This document shows, piece by piece, positions 1-9,717 of a stretch of 64,000 nt of DNA (positions within the stretch are counted from its first letter, which is position 1; the number at the start of each line of letters is the position of its first letter). Location of the stretch: assembly GCF_002855515.1 (NCBI RefSeq), contig NZ_PKRP01000004.1, positions 186,001 to 250,000 of the forward strand, given 5' to 3'. This DNA is from Rhizobium sp. TH135. GTDB lineage: Bacteria; Pseudomonadota; Alphaproteobacteria; Rhizobiales; Rhizobiaceae. A model generated the notes under the pieces. It saw nothing but the letters and a program-made list of their open reading frames with translations, was not told the origin of the DNA and did no database searches. A program made the translations under genes and the position numbers.

Positions 1-1471
1 CGCCGAGGTGGTCTTCGTCACCCAGGATGTCGGAGAGAACTGCAAAGCGCTCGCCTTCCAGGATCAGACCCATGGCGATACCGGCAACCGGCTTGGCCAG
101 CGGAACGCCGGCGTCCATCAGAGCGAGCGAGGTGCCGCAAACGGTGGCCATCGAGGACGAGCCGTTCGACTCGGTGATCTCGGAGACGACGCGCAGCGTG
201 TAAGGGAACTGCTCTGCAGACGGCAGCATCGGGCGGATAGCGCGCCAGGCGAGCTTGCCGTGACCGATTTCGCGGCGGCCCGGGGAGCCCATGCGACCAG
301 TTTCACCGACCGAGTAGGGCGGGAAGTTGTAATGCAGAAGGAAGCGTTCTTTGTACATGCCGGTCAGCGAGTCGACATACTGTTCGTCTTCGCCGGTGCC
401 GAGCGTGGCAACAACGATCGCCTGCGTCTCGCCGCGGGTGAAGAGAGCCGAACCGTGCGTACGCGGCAGGATACCGACTTCCGATACGATCGCACGAACG
501 GTCGACAGGTCGCGGCCGTCGATGCGGCTCTTCGTGTCGAGGATGTTCCAGCGAACGATCTTCGCCTGCAGGTGCTTGAAGACGGCACCGATGACTTCGT
601 TCGAATACTTCGGCTCTGCACCTTCCGGGAAGAAGTGTGCCTTCACCTTGGCCTTGACGGCGTCGACGGCGGCGTAACGATCAGCCTTCTGGGTGATCTT
701 GTAGGCAGCGCGCAGTTCGGTCTCGGCGATCGAGAGCATTTCGGCTTCGAGAGCGGAATGATCTTCCGGCTCGAATTCGCGGGGCTCCTTGGCAGCCACT
801 TCAGCGAGCTTGATGATCGCGTCGATGACCGGCTGGAAGCCCTTGTGGCCGAACATGACGGCACCGAGCATGACGTCTTCGTTCAGTTCCTTGGCTTCCG
901 ACTCGACCATCAGGACGGCGTCCTGGGTGCCGGCAACGACGAGGTCCAGAACCGACTCGTCCATCTCGTCGAGATGCGGGTTCAGAACGTATTCGCCGTT
1001 GATGTAGCCAACGCGGGCGCCACCGACCGGGCCCATGAAGGGAACGCCGGAGAGGGTGAGGGCAGCCGAAGCGGCAACCATCGACAGGACGTCAGGGTCG
1101 TTCTCGAGGTCATGCTGGATGACGGTGACGACGACCTGGGTGTCGTTCTTGTAGCCTTCCGGGAAGAGCGGGCGGATCGGGCGGTCGATCAGGCGGGAAA
1201 CCAGCGTTTCCTTTTCCGACGGACGACCTTCGCGCTTGAAATAGCCACCCGGGATCTTGCCGGCGGCATAGGTCTTTTCCTGGTAATTGACGGTGAGCGG
1301 GAAGAAGTCCTGGCCCGGCTTCGGCGACTTGGCCGAAACGACGGTGGCGAGAACAACGGTTTCGCCATAGGTGGCGAGAACGGCGCCGTCGGCCTGGCGG
1401 GCGATCTTGCCCGTTTCCAGCTTCAGCGGGCGGCCTGCCCACTCGATCTCAACGCTGTGAACATCAAACAT
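1..1471 (-). CDS. pnp: Polynucleotide phosphorylase, 3' part outside the window
   Basis: PNPase is the 3'-5' phosphorolytic exoribonuclease (and RNA polymerising enzyme) of bacterial mRNA decay, acting as a trimer in the cytoplasm. Reading leftward from the ATG at 1469-1471, the protein begins [15 protein letters not shown] and stays open to the window edge, so about 490 of an expected ~710 residues are visible. The first RNase PH domain (~1-150), the helical linker and most of the second RNase PH domain are present, with FTRGETQA near residue 345; the C-terminal KH and S1 domains lie outside. It follows rpsO, as in many proteobacteria. The 317-bp hairpin-rich leader fits the autoregulation known for enterobacterial pnp, but that is inference here. 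Confidence 0.97.
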   Translation of the reverse strand, partial: MFDVHSVEIEWAGRPLKLETGKIARQADGAVLATYGETVVLATVVSAKSPKPGQDFFPLTVNYQEKTYAAGKIPGGYFKREGRPSEKETLVSRLIDRPIRPLFPEGYKNDTQVVVTVIQHDLENDPDVLSMVAASAALTLSGVPFMGPVGGARVGYINGEYVLNPHLDEMDESVLDLVVAGTQDAVLMVESEAKELNEDVMLGAVMFGHKGFQPVIDAIIKLAEVAAKEPREFEPEDHSALEAEMLSIAETELRAAYKITQKADRYAAVDAVKAKVKAHFFPEGAEPKYSNEVIGAVFKHLQAKIVRWNILDTKSRIDGRDLSTVRAIVSEVGILPRTHGSALFTRGETQAIVVATLGTGEDEQYVDSLTGMYKERFLLHYNFPPYSVGETGRMGSPGRREIGHGKLAWRAIRPMLPSAEQFPYTLRVVSEITESNGSSSMATVCGTSLALMDAGVPLAKPVAGIAMGLILEGERFAVLSDILGDEDHLG

Positions 1472-1788
1472 ATCTTGTCCTTCGTATGCGGACCTTCGTC
1501 CTGCCGAATTGGCAGGGGGCGGTCGGTCTGCAATGTGCTGACGCAATCACGGGCAAGACAGTGGGAGGCTTCGGAAACGGCCACGGCCGGCATATGCATC
1601 CTTCGGGATGCGGAAGCGTCCAACAATCCTGCCCCATGACAGGTCATCGGTTGTCGTCGACAGATCCGGCCCATCCGGTCTGTCGTTCGTTCCGGGCGAT
1701 CGTCGCGCGGAACCGGTCGCGGGTCGTCTGGCCTGACCCGGAAAGGCAACCGGCGGATCTTCGTCTCCGAAGACCCGCCGGGAACTTG
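1472..1788 (-). other. rpsO-pnp intergenic leader with several hairpins
   Basis: No coding gene is supported in these 317 bp. Several compact inverted repeats can be read: GCATCC/GGATGC around a four-base loop at 1596-1611, CTGCC/GGCAG at 1501-1515, and the long hairpin just after rpsO at 1750-1781. I found no convincing -35/-10 pair, so pnp may depend on read-through from rpsO. In E. coli, RNase III cuts a hairpin in this leader and PNPase then represses its own mRNA; whether this happens here is unknown. Confidence 0.5.
1750..1781 (-). terminator. Hairpin downstream of rpsO
   Basis: A two-part stem, CCGGCGG with CCGCCGG and CTTCG with CGAAG, closes a four-base loop at 1764-1767, beginning 7 bases after the rpsO stop codon. 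On the minus strand it is followed only by a weak T-rich stretch (TTGCCTTTCC). It is better read as a leaky terminator or an RNase processing/stabilising hairpin than as a full intrinsic terminator. Confidence 0.6.
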
Positions 1789-2058
1789 TTAGCGACGGAT
1801 GCCGAGGCTGGTGATCAGCTTCGTGTAGCGAGCCTCGTCCTGCTTCTTGACATAGTCGAGAAGCGAACGGCGGGTCGAAACCATGGTCAGAAGGCCACGA
1901 CGCGAGTGGTTGTCCTTCTTGTGACCCTTGAAGTGTTCCGTCAGGTTGGTGATACGCTCGGTCAGGATTGCGACCTGAACTTCCGGAGAACCGGTGTCGC
2001 CTTCCTTGATTGCGTATTCCTTGATGAGGGCGGCCTTGCGCTCTGCAGTGATCGACAT
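1789..2058 (-). CDS. rpsO: 30S ribosomal protein S15
   Basis: S15 binds the central domain of 16S rRNA early in 30S assembly and helps form an intersubunit bridge. The 89-residue product has the usual length and the typical start [18 protein letters not shown], the [11 protein letters not shown] segment near residue 20, and the basic [20 protein letters not shown] region. The ATG at 2056-2058 has an AAGGA Shine-Dalgarno seven bases upstream. It lies between truB and pnp in the usual proteobacterial order and is separated from truB by a strong hairpin (2154-2201). S15 often represses its own translation; no specific operator was identified here. Confidence 0.98.
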   Translation of the reverse strand: MSITAERKAALIKEYAIKEGDTGSPEVQVAILTERITNLTEHFKGHKKDNHSRRGLLTMVSTRRSLLDYVKKQDEARYTKLITSLGIRR

Positions 2059-2153
2059 CGTGAATCCTTTCTAGAATAAGGAGAAACAGGTCGCCAAACG
2101 CCGGGATGTCGTCCAGCATTGGCCGTGAATGCAGGCACCCGAGGGGCCAGCTG

Positions 2154-2201
2154 CCGCCGCCTATACTCTATTCCCTGAAGAAAGGAAAGAGCAGGCGGCG
2201 G
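2154..2201 (-). terminator. Long stem-loop between truB and rpsO
   Basis: CCGCCGCCT (2154-2162) pairs perfectly with AGGCGGCGG (2193-2201). Inside it CTCT-A-TTCC (2168-2176) pairs with GGAAAGAG (2184-2191), giving about 17 base pairs with one bulged A. It starts 7 bases after the truB stop codon on the minus strand. There is no clear T tract, so processing or attenuation is as likely as termination. Confidence 0.6.
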
Positions 2202-2208
2202 GAAGGCG

Positions 2209-3138
2209 TCAGGCGAAGACTCGCCGCGGATGGAATTCGCCACCGGCAATCTCGCCGATTGCAATGAGCTTGCCACCGGCAAGCGCCACGGCTTCCGGTT
2301 CTGCGACCGGCGCATCGCGCCCGCGCAGGATGATCGGGTTGCCCATGCGCAGCCGATGCGCCTGGTCATCGGTGATCCTGAGCTGCGGCAGGGCGGAGAG
2401 TGCTTCTGCCGTATCGCCGAGGAAAGCATCGAGAGCGGCCAGCCGTTCATCGCGGTCTTCGATGGCTTCGAGCGCCACGAGCTCCGCGAGCGGCACCATC
2501 ATCTCTTCGGCAAACGGGGCCACGAAGGTGCGGCGGAGAGAGGAGATGTGACCATAGCAGCCGAGATCGCGACCGAAATCACGGGCGAGCGATCGCACAT
2601 AGGTGCCCTTGCCGCATTCGACCTCGAAATGGGCCTTGTCGGCTTCGCAGTTGAGAAGCGTCAGGCGGTGGACCTCGACCTCGCGAGAGGGGATCTCGAC
2701 CGTCTCGCCATCGCGCGCCAGATCATAGGCGCGCTCACCAGCGATCTTGATCGCAGAGAACTGCGGCGGGATCTGATTGATGGTCCCCGTATAGTTCGGC
2801 AGCAGGGCGCGAATGTCTTCCTCGGTCGGACGCTTGTCCGAGCTCTGCGTGACCTCTCCCTCAAGGTCATCCGTCGAGCGCTCCTCGCCCCAGGTCACCG
2901 TGAATTCATAGATCTTGCGCCCGTCCATGACATAGGGAACGGTCTTCGTCGCATCGCCGAGGGCGATCGGCAGCATGCCGGAAGCGAGCGGGTCGAGCGT
3001 GCCGGCATGGCCGGCCTTCTGGGCGTTGAACAGCCACTTGATCTTGCCAACCGCCTCTGTCGAGCCGAAATCCACCGGCTTGTCGAGGATGAGCCAACCC
3101 GAAATCGGGCGGCCCTTGGGCTTTCTGGGTTTGGACAT
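2209..3138 (-). CDS. truB: tRNA pseudouridine(55) synthase TruB
   Basis: TruB converts U55 in the T-loop of elongator tRNAs to pseudouridine and also acts as a tRNA chaperone. The 309-residue protein has the family start [17 protein letters not shown] and the catalytic motif GTLDPLASG, with the nucleophilic aspartate at residue 49. The [11 protein letters not shown] segment and the C-terminal region ([11 protein letters not shown]) resembling the small PUA-like domain are also visible. It starts at ATG 3136-3138, 12 bp after the rbfA stop, so it is probably co-transcribed with rbfA and infB. Its own stop is followed by a 17-bp hairpin before rpsO. No unusual feature was noticed. Confidence 0.97.
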   Translation of the reverse strand: MSKPRKPKGRPISGWLILDKPVDFGSTEAVGKIKWLFNAQKAGHAGTLDPLASGMLPIALGDATKTVPYVMDGRKIYEFTVTWGEERSTDDLEGEVTQSSDKRPTEEDIRALLPNYTGTINQIPPQFSAIKIAGERAYDLARDGETVEIPSREVEVHRLTLLNCEADKAHFEVECGKGTYVRSLARDFGRDLGCYGHISSLRRTFVAPFAEEMMVPLAELVALEAIEDRDERLAALDAFLGDTAEALSALPQLRITDDQAHRLRMGNPIILRGRDAPVAEPEAVALAGGKLIAIGEIAGGEFHPRRVFA

Positions 3139-3150
3139 CTAGGTCTTTTC

Positions 3151-3555
3151 TCAGTCTTTGTCTTCGTCGGAGCCGAGGTCGCGCTGGACCTCCGGCGAGC
3201 GCAGGAGCGCATCGATCTTCTGGTAATTGTCGAAGCTGGTATCGTCGCGGAAACGCACTTCCGGCATGTACTTCATCTGCCGAAGCTGGCCGCCGATCCG
3301 TCCACGAATGAACTTCGCATGCTTGTTGAGGGCTGCGATGACAGCGTCATGGTCGGAAACGCCGAGCGGCGCCACATAGGCGGTCGCCATCTTAAGGTCC
3401 GGCGACATCCGCACTTCCGAGACCGAAATCACGGTCTTTTCGATGACATCGTCGTTCACTTCCCCGCGCTGAAGCACCTGGGTGATGGCGGCGCGCACCT
3501 GCTCGCCGACGCGCAGCATGCGCTGCGAAGGTGCCGATGAGGTTGGTTTTGTCAT
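3151..3555 (-). CDS. rbfA: 30S ribosome-binding factor RbfA
   Basis: RbfA binds immature 30S subunits and assists late 16S rRNA maturation near the 5' helix, particularly in the cold. The 134-residue product shows the single KH-like fold typical of the family: [22 protein letters not shown] at the N-terminus, the [21 protein letters not shown] strand-helix region around residues 40-65, and the [21 protein letters not shown] segment near the end. The C-terminus is short and acidic (GSDEDKD). It sits between infB and truB in the conserved order; a 160-bp gap with a short hairpin separates it from infB. Confidence 0.96.
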   Translation of the reverse strand: MTKPTSSAPSQRMLRVGEQVRAAITQVLQRGEVNDDVIEKTVISVSEVRMSPDLKMATAYVAPLGVSDHDAVIAALNKHAKFIRGRIGGQLRQMKYMPEVRFRDDTSFDNYQKIDALLRSPEVQRDLGSDEDKD

Positions 3556-3666
3556 GGTTCACTTGCCTTTCGCATGAGGTATCCGGGGCTATCGCCGCTA
3601 ACATCATGCCGTGAATTGCCGTTCATCCGACGCTACGTCGGAGGTCATGATCCCCATAAACAGCGA

Positions 3667-3685
3667 GCGCCGGAAGATCCGGCGC
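3667..3685 (-). terminator. Short hairpin between infB and rbfA
   Basis: GCGCCGGA (3667-3674) pairs with TCCGGCGC (3678-3685) across a three-base loop. On the minus strand it follows the infB stop by about 30 bases and is followed by TCGCTGTTT, a weak T stretch. It may lower read-through into rbfA-truB; calling it a full terminator is not justified. Confidence 0.4.
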
Positions 3686-3715
3686 CCGTAGGGATCGTGG
3701 TCGAAACGCCTGAGA

Positions 3716-6424
3716 TCAGAGCGTACGCGTGATATGTTCCACGCGGAAGCACTCGATCGTGTCGCCGGCGCGGATGTCTTCGTAGTTCTCGAAGGCCATA
3801 CCGCATTCCTGACCCATCGGCACGTCGGACACTTCGTCCTTGAAGCGCTTGAGCGTCTTGAGCTTGCCTTCGTGGATGACGACATTGTCGCGCAGCAGGC
3901 GAACGCCCGCACCACGTTCGACCTTGCCTTCGATAACGCGGCAACCTGCCACCTTGCCGGTCTTGGTGATGTTGAACACCTCCAGGATCTCGGCATTGCC
4001 AAGGAAGGTTTCGCGACGCTCCGGAGAGAGCAGGCCCGACATCGCTGCCTTCACGTCATCCACCAGATCGTAGATGATGTTGTAGTAGCGGATCTCGATG
4101 CCGGCACGCTCGGAAGCGGTACGAGCCTGAGCATTCGCACGGACGTTGAAGCCGATGATCGCGGCATTGGAAGCCTCGGCGAGCGAGATATCCGATTCCG
4201 TGATGGCGCCAGCGCCCGAATGGACGATACGGGCACGCACTTCGTCGGTGCCGAGCTTGTCGAGCGCCGCCACGATGGCTTCGACGGAACCCTGAACATC
4301 GCCCTTGATGACCAGCGGGAACTCCTTGAAGCCGGTGTTCTGCAGCTGGCTCATCATCTGTTCCAGCGAACCGCGCTGACCCGACTGGCGGGCAACAGCC
4401 TTGTCGCGGGCCAGACGCTGACGATATTCGGAGATTTCGCGAGCGCGGCTTTCGTTCTCGACGACGGCGAACTTGTCACCGGCAGCAGGCGTGCCCGACA
4501 GGCCGAGGATCTCGACCGGCATGGCAGGAGCCGCTTCCTTGACGTGCTCCCCCTTGTCGTTGACGAGGGCACGAACGCGGCCCCACTGGTCACCGGCAAC
4601 GATGATCTGGCCAGGCTTCAGCGTGCCCTTCTGGACGAGAACCGTTGCAACGGCACCACGACCGCGGTCGAGCTGAGCTTCGATAACAGTACCTTCGGCA
4701 GTACGCGTCGGGTCGGCCTTCAGGTCAAGGATTTCGGCCTGCAGCAGCACGGCTTCGAGCAGCTTGTCGAGGTTGAGCTTGTTCTTCGCCGAGACTTCGA
4801 CGTCGAGCACTTCACCGCCCATGGATTCGACAAACACTTCATGCTGCAGAAGCTGCTGGCGAACCTTGTCCGGGTTTGCCTCATGCTTGTCGATCTTGTT
4901 GATCGCCACGATGATCGGAACGCCGGCAGCCTTTGCATGGCTGATGGATTCGATCGTCTGCGGCATTACACTGTCGTCAGCTGCGACCACGAGGATCGCA
5001 ATGTCGGTCGCCTGGGCGCCACGGGCACGCATCGCGGTAAACGCGGCGTGGCCGGGGGTGTCGATGAAGGTGATCTTCTGGCCGTTCTGCTCGACCTGGT
5101 AAGCACCGATATGCTGGGTAATGCCACCGGCTTCGCCCGATACGACCGAGGTCTTGCGGATGGCGTCGAGCAGCGAGGTCTTGCCGTGGTCGACGTGGCC
5201 CATGATGGTAACAACCGGCGGACGCGCCACCAGTTCGCCTTCGTCGTCCTTGACGTTGAAGATGCCTTCTTCGACGTCGGATTCCGAAACGCGCTTCACG
5301 GTGTGGCCGAATTCGGTGGCGATGAGTTCGGCGAGGTCGGCGTCGATGACGTCGCCCGGCTTCATCATCTGGCCTTCCTTCATCAGGTACTTGATGACGT
5401 CAACGGCGCGTTCGGACATGCGCTGCGACAGTTCCTGAATGGTGATGGTTTCCGGCAGGATGACCTCGCGCATGACCTTCTCGCGGGTTTCCTGCATCTG
5501 GCTGCGGCGGAACTTCTCCTGCCGGCGGCGCATGGCAGACAGCGAACGACCGCGTGCCGTGCCGTCATCCTCGACATTGGCCGTGGTGACGGTCAGCTTG
5601 CCACGACGACGGTCCTCTTCGACCTTCGGACGGGCAGGGACCTTGGGGGCGACAGGCATGGCGACCTTGCCGCGGCCGGGGATCGTCCGCGGAGAGGCAC
5701 GGCCCTCGTCTTCGTCATTGGTCTTGCGTCCACGCACGAACCCGGGTGCGCCGGGTGCCGGAATGGCCGTACGGTTTACAGGGGCGGGCGCAGCAGCCAC
5801 CGGCGCCACTTCGGGCTCGGCGTTATCTTCGGGTTCCGGCTGCGGCTCGGGCTGTGGCTCGGCGGCGCGGCGTGCGGCCTCTTCGGCGGCCAAGCGTGCG
5901 GCTTCCTCGGCTTCCACCTTGCGGCGAGCCTCTTCGATCACGCGCTGCTTGGCTTCCTCGACTTCACGAACCTGGGCTTCGGCGAGAGCGCGGCGACGCG
6001 CTTCCATCTCGCCGGCCGATAGGTCGTGCAGAACGGCGCCACGCGGACGTTCCTGCTGCCGCGGCGGCTGCGAAGGCTGCTGGCGCTGCGGCTGTTGGGG
6101 GCGCTGCGGTTGCTGAGGACGATGCGGCTGCGGTGCCGCTGCCGGGCGAGCAGCTGCAACAGGTGCTGCAACCTGCGAAGGAGACTGTGTCGGCGCCGGC
6201 GTCGGAGCCGCCGCGACCGGTTCCGCACGAACAGGTGTGATCGGCGTAATTGGTGGCTTTTCGTCCAGCGGGCGGGTCGGACGGCGCTTTACCGTCTCGA
6301 CGACGACCGACTTCGTACGGCCGCGCCCCATGTCCTGGCGCACGGTACCCTGGCTCATCCCTGAGGGCTTCAAGGTGAGAGTCTTCTTCACGCCGATAGT
6401 CTTGTCGTCTTTGTTGTCGGTCAT
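3716..6424 (-). CDS. infB: Translation initiation factor IF-2
   Basis: IF-2 is the GTPase that delivers fMet-tRNA to the 30S subunit and promotes 50S joining. The 902-residue protein has a long N-terminal region (~1-390) with proline/glutamine- and alanine/glutamate-rich tracts, a helical segment with repeated EEAARR-like units, and the IF-2 N-terminal domain [21 protein letters not shown] near residue 340. The G domain follows with GHVDHGKT (~408), DTPGH, NKID (~506) and SAK, then domains II-IV ending near [18 protein letters not shown]. It starts at ATG 6422-6424, downstream of the YlxR-like gene in the rimP-nusA-infB cluster. A 762-codon antisense ORF is a shadow. Confidence 0.98.
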   Translation of the reverse strand: MTDNKDDKTIGVKKTLTLKPSGMSQGTVRQDMGRGRTKSVVVETVKRRPTRPLDEKPPITPITPVRAEPVAAAPTPAPTQSPSQVAAPVAAARPAAAPQPHRPQQPQRPQQPQRQQPSQPPRQQERPRGAVLHDLSAGEMEARRRALAEAQVREVEEAKQRVIEEARRKVEAEEAARLAAEEAARRAAEPQPEPQPEPEDNAEPEVAPVAAAPAPVNRTAIPAPGAPGFVRGRKTNDEDEGRASPRTIPGRGKVAMPVAPKVPARPKVEEDRRRGKLTVTTANVEDDGTARGRSLSAMRRRQEKFRRSQMQETREKVMREVILPETITIQELSQRMSERAVDVIKYLMKEGQMMKPGDVIDADLAELIATEFGHTVKRVSESDVEEGIFNVKDDEGELVARPPVVTIMGHVDHGKTSLLDAIRKTSVVSGEAGGITQHIGAYQVEQNGQKITFIDTPGHAAFTAMRARGAQATDIAILVVAADDSVMPQTIESISHAKAAGVPIIVAINKIDKHEANPDKVRQQLLQHEVFVESMGGEVLDVEVSAKNKLNLDKLLEAVLLQAEILDLKADPTRTAEGTVIEAQLDRGRGAVATVLVQKGTLKPGQIIVAGDQWGRVRALVNDKGEHVKEAAPAMPVEILGLSGTPAAGDKFAVVENESRAREISEYRQRLARDKAVARQSGQRGSLEQMMSQLQNTGFKEFPLVIKGDVQGSVEAIVAALDKLGTDEVRARIVHSGAGAITESDISLAEASNAAIIGFNVRANAQARTASERAGIEIRYYNIIYDLVDDVKAAMSGLLSPERRETFLGNAEILEVFNITKTGKVAGCRVIEGKVERGAGVRLLRDNVVIHEGKLKTLKRFKDEVSDVPMGQECGMAFENYEDIRAGDTIECFRVEHITRTL

Positions 6425-6525
6425 TCCGTTCCCGTTCCTTCGAGCGGGGCCGGATGCCGAGCATCAGGCCTCGCCGTTCACATACTGTCCTAAACCACGG
6501 AGGCCGACCTGTGCCGGTGACCGCG

Positions 6526-7212
6526 TCATTGTGATTTCGGGCCAGCGCCCGATACCTGCGGCGCGCGGCCGCGATAGGTTTCGAGCAGAGTTGCGCGCTT
6601 CACTACACCTTCACCTGCCTGCCCTGCAAGCACGCAAGCATGGATAAACGCATTCTGGCCCATCTGCTCTTCCAATTCCGCCCCGGTCAGAAGGTGGAAA
6701 GCGGGCACTTCCGCCTCCGCCCCCGTTCCGAGGTGCCAGGCCTTTCGGGCCTGGTCGATCTTTCTCACGCCATCCGCTGCGGCATCCTGCGAATGGAACA
6801 CCGCAATGGCCTCACCGCTTCGCACCGCCGCCTCGACCTTCGCCGCTCCGGTGACGAACTGGCCGGCCTTCCGTGCCATGTTCATCATGCCGATCAGTTG
6901 CGCGACCAGAAGCCGCTCAACCACGGATCCGAGATCTGGATCCGCCTTCACATCTCGTTTCAGGGCCCGGGCGAAGAGCTTCTTCGCCACGGCCTTGTCG
7001 ACAGCCTCACGGCTGGGGCTGACCCAGCAGCCCCGGCCTGGAAGCGCCCGCTTTAGATCCGGGACAATTGTCCCGTCGGGTGCCGCCACGAAACGCAACA
7101 GCGTTTCCGGCGATCCGCTTTCGCGGGTAACGATGCACATCCGCCCGTTCGCTTCGGAGAGGTCGAAATCGCCTTCGACCTCTGTCGCGTCCGGCCTCTC
7201 GGCGCTCATCAC
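6526..7212 (-). CDS. YlxR-type RNA-binding protein fused to an L7Ae-like domain
   Basis: Proteins of this type sit between nusA and infB in most alphaproteobacteria and are thought to bind RNA; the exact role is not settled. The 228-residue product has an N-terminal YlxR (DUF448) domain with RMCIVTRESGSPETLLRFV and PGRGCWVSPS (~24-70). A C-terminal region resembling ribosomal protein L7Ae/YlxQ follows (~90-195: MMNMARKAGQFVTGAAKVEAA). In many Firmicutes these are two separate genes, so this is a fusion. Two starts are possible: GTG at 7210-7212, or ATG at 7207-7209, which overlaps the nusA stop as TGATG. Either way it is translationally coupled to nusA. Confidence 0.9.
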   Translation of the reverse strand: MMSAERPDATEVEGDFDLSEANGRMCIVTRESGSPETLLRFVAAPDGTIVPDLKRALPGRGCWVSPSREAVDKAVAKKLFARALKRDVKADPDLGSVVERLLVAQLIGMMNMARKAGQFVTGAAKVEAAVRSGEAIAVFHSQDAAADGVRKIDQARKAWHLGTGAEAEVPAFHLLTGAELEEQMGQNAFIHACVLAGQAGEGVVKRATLLETYRGRAPQVSGAGPKSQ

Positions 7213-8822
7213 GCTCCCTGCTCGGCTTCTTCGCCTTCGAGTTCGCCTTCTGCTTCAGCTTCGACCGCGAGGTCTTCCTCGGTGATCCAGCCAGCAGCGA
7301 GGCGTGCCTTGACGACCATCGCTTCGGCTTCGGCACGCGAGATGTCGAACTTCGAGAACAGGCCCTCGAACTTCTTCGTCTCGCCGTCCTTGCGTTCGCT
7401 CCAGCCGACGAGATCGTCAGCGGCGCAGCCGGCGAAGTCCTCGATCGTCTTGATACCGTCTTCGCCGAGCGCGACCATCATCTGCGAGGTGATGCCCTCG
7501 ATCTGGCGCAGTTCGTCGGCAACGCCCAGTTCCTTGCGCTTCGCGTCCATCTCGGCCTCGATCTTCTCGAGGTATTCGCGGGCACGGGTCTGGATTTCCT
7601 GCGCCGTGTCTTCGTCGAAGCCGTCGATCGAAGCGATTTCGTCGAGATTGACGTAAGCCACTTCCTCGACCTGGGCGAAGCCTTCCGAAGCCAGCACCTG
7701 GCCGACCATTTCGTCGACGTCGAGCGCATCCATGAACAGGTTGGTGCGTTCGTTAAATTCCTTCTGGCGGCGCTCCGATTCCTCGGCTTCCGTCATGATG
7801 TCGATGTCCCAGCCGGTCAGCTGCGATGCCAGACGCACGTTCTGACCACGACGGCCGATGGCGAGCGACAGCTGCTCGTCCGGAACCACGACTTCGATGC
7901 GCTCTGCATCTTCGTCGAGAACGACCTTGGCGACTTCAGCCGGCTGCAGGGCGTTGACGATGAAGGATGCCGGATCCTGGCTCCACGGAATGATGTCGAT
8001 CTTTTCACCCTGAAGCTCGCCGACAACGGCCTGAACGCGCGAGCCGCGCATACCGACGCAGGCGCCGACCGGATCGATCGACGAATCGTTCGAGATAACA
8101 GCGATCTTGGCGCGCGAACCCGGGTCACGGGCAACCGACTTGATCTGGATGATGCCGTCGTAGATTTCAGGCACTTCCATGGTGAAGAGCTTCACCATGA
8201 ACTGCGGATGGGTACGCGACAGGAAGATCTGCGGGCCGCGCTGTTCGCGGCGCACGTCGTAGACATAGGCGCGCACGCGGTCGCCGTAACGGAAAGCTTC
8301 GCGCGGGATCATCTCGTCACGACGGATGATGCCTTCGCCACGGCCGAGATCGACGATGACGTTGCCGTATTCGACGCGCTTGACGGTGCCGTTGACGATC
8401 TCGCCAACGCGGTCCTTGAATTCGTCGAACTGGCGGTCACGCTCGGCTTCGCGCACCTTCTGCACGATGACCTGCTTGGCCGACTGGGCGGCGATACGGC
8501 CGAAGTCCATCGGCGGCAGCGGATCGGCGATGAAATCGCCGAGCTTGGCGTCGACATTGCGGTCGCGGGCGAGTTCGAGCGCGATCTGCGTCGCGTAGTC
8601 TTCGACCTTCTCGACCACTTCCAGAAGACGCTGCAGACGGATCTCGCCGGTCTTGGAATTGATGTCGGCGCGAATGTTGGTCTCGCTGCCGTAGCGCGAC
8701 CGGGCAGCCTTCTGGATCGCGTCGGCCATGGCGGCGAGCACGATTTCGCGGTCGATCACCTTTTCACGGGCGACGGCATCTGCGATCTGCAAGAGCTCGA
8801 GCCTGTTAGCACTGACTGCCAT
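7209..8822 (-). CDS. nusA: Transcription termination/antitermination protein NusA
   Basis: NusA binds RNA polymerase and nascent RNA and controls pausing, termination and rRNA antitermination. The 537-residue protein has the N-terminal polymerase-binding domain (~1-130), an S1 domain (VNGTVKRVEYGNVIVDLGRG, ~135-200), and two KH domains (KIAVISNDSSIDPVGACVGM and AIGRRGQNVRLASQLTGW). A C-terminal acidic region has two helix-hairpin-helix-like repeats resembling the AR domains. The ATG at 8820-8822 lies 56 bp downstream of rimP. The stop overlaps the start of the YlxR-like gene, so rimP-nusA-ylxR-infB is most likely one transcript from the promoter at 9580-9608. Confidence 0.98.
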   Translation of the reverse strand: MAVSANRLELLQIADAVAREKVIDREIVLAAMADAIQKAARSRYGSETNIRADINSKTGEIRLQRLLEVVEKVEDYATQIALELARDRNVDAKLGDFIADPLPPMDFGRIAAQSAKQVIVQKVREAERDRQFDEFKDRVGEIVNGTVKRVEYGNVIVDLGRGEGIIRRDEMIPREAFRYGDRVRAYVYDVRREQRGPQIFLSRTHPQFMVKLFTMEVPEIYDGIIQIKSVARDPGSRAKIAVISNDSSIDPVGACVGMRGSRVQAVVGELQGEKIDIIPWSQDPASFIVNALQPAEVAKVVLDEDAERIEVVVPDEQLSLAIGRRGQNVRLASQLTGWDIDIMTEAEESERRQKEFNERTNLFMDALDVDEMVGQVLASEGFAQVEEVAYVNLDEIASIDGFDEDTAQEIQTRAREYLEKIEAEMDAKRKELGVADELRQIEGITSQMMVALGEDGIKTIEDFAGCAADDLVGWSERKDGETKKFEGLFSKFDISRAEAEAMVVKARLAAGWITEEDLAVEAEAEGELEGEEAEQGA

Positions 8823-8878
8823 TGTCTTAGGTCTCCGTCTTCACGCCCGGGCATCGGCCTTGGGCTATAGGTCAAACG

Positions 8879-9487
8879 TTATTCTTCGCTGTCGTCTTCG
8901 TCGTTCTGGTTCGCGGCCTGCGCCTTGGCGAGCTTGTCGGCTCGGAGCGCGTCACGGATCAGATCGTCCGTCAGAATGAGCTTTGCCTCGGCGAGCGTAT
9001 TGAAGGGGATAACCACCTTCGGCTCTTCGCCATAGGCCACCTGGTCACGCTCCAGGGTAAAGCCGTCCTGGTTCACGTCGGTGATCTTGCCGCGGAAGCG
9101 TTTGCGGTTGTCGACCAGGATCGACGTCTCGCACTTCACGATATGGCCCTGCCAGCGGCTGAAATCCGACTTGCGCACCATGGGCCGGTCAATGCCCGGC
9201 GACGACACTTCAAGGTGATAGGCCTTGTCGACCGGATCCTCGACATCGAGAACCGGCGACACGGCCATCGATACGGCTTCGCAATCTTCGACGGTCATTG
9301 TGCCGTCGGTGCGTTCCGCCATGATCTGCAGCGTCATTCCGTTCTGGTTCATCATACGCACGCGAACCAGCTTGAAATCCATCGCGACGAGCACGGGCTC
9401 GATAATGTCTGCGATACGACGGTCAAGGCCCGTCTCAGTGATGATCCGTGCTTCGCCGAGTTCCGGCTTCGGCATGTCTTCGGACAA
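8879..9487 (-). CDS. rimP: Ribosome maturation factor RimP
   Basis: RimP binds the 30S subunit and is needed for its efficient maturation. The 202-residue product shows the N-terminal domain ([28 protein letters not shown], ~16-45), the conserved [21 protein letters not shown] region (~66-88) and [11 protein letters not shown] (~93-103), then the SH3-like C-terminal domain. It carries an acidic, Asn/Asp-rich tail (NDEDDSEE). The likely start is TTG at 9485-9487, because GGGAG lies eight bases upstream; an in-frame ATG four codons later is the alternative. It is the first gene of the nusA-infB operon and has a leader with a hairpin and T tract. Confidence 0.95.
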   Translation of the reverse strand: MSEDMPKPELGEARIITETGLDRRIADIIEPVLVAMDFKLVRVRMMNQNGMTLQIMAERTDGTMTVEDCEAVSMAVSPVLDVEDPVDKAYHLEVSSPGIDRPMVRKSDFSRWQGHIVKCETSILVDNRKRFRGKITDVNQDGFTLERDQVAYGEEPKVVIPFNTLAEAKLILTDDLIRDALRADKLAKAQAANQNDEDDSEE

Positions 9488-9520
9488 TCGTTTTACTCCC
9501 GATTGGCTGCGATCGCCAAT

Positions 9521-9550
9521 AAAAAAGAGCGGGTCCTTCCGGGCCCACCC
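9521..9550 (-). promoter_or_regulatory. Attenuator-like hairpin and U tract in the rimP leader
   Basis: On the minus strand GGGCCC and GGACCC can pair around GGAA with one internal mismatch (9531-9546). They are followed within four bases by six consecutive T residues (9521-9526). This terminator-shaped element lies between the promoter at 9580-9608 and the rimP start at 9487. The stem is short, so the call is tentative. Confidence 0.4.
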
Positions 9551-9579
9551 TTCATCTGTCGATCAAGAATTTGAAGCTC

Positions 9580-9608
9580 ATATACGCGAGCGCCCCAACT
9601 TTTGCAAG
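9580..9608 (-). promoter_or_regulatory. Probable housekeeping promoter of the rimP-nusA-infB operon
   Basis: On the minus strand a -35 box CTTGCA (9603-9608) and a -10 box GTATAT (9580-9585) are separated by exactly 17 bp. This is very close to the alphaproteobacterial sigma-70 consensus CTTGAC-N17-CTATAT. Transcription would start near 9573, giving an ~85-nt leader before rimP. Confidence 0.7.
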
Positions 9609-9717
9609 CTTTTCGGTGAGGGGTGAAAACAAACTTGCCATTCATGCGTTGCGCAAGGCAAGCTCGTGCTCACCACGGTTGTCTCTCGACATCACCGCGG
9701 CCAGAAAAGTTCAACTC

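Noticed and set aside
8..1639. 543-codon open frame on the plus strand at the left edge
   Set aside because: Antisense of pnp, whose minus-strand reading gives a clear PNPase sequence.
3734..6022. 762-codon open frame on the plus strand
   Set aside because: It is the exact antisense of infB; GC-rich codon bias opens the opposite strand. No recognisable domain and no Shine-Dalgarno context.
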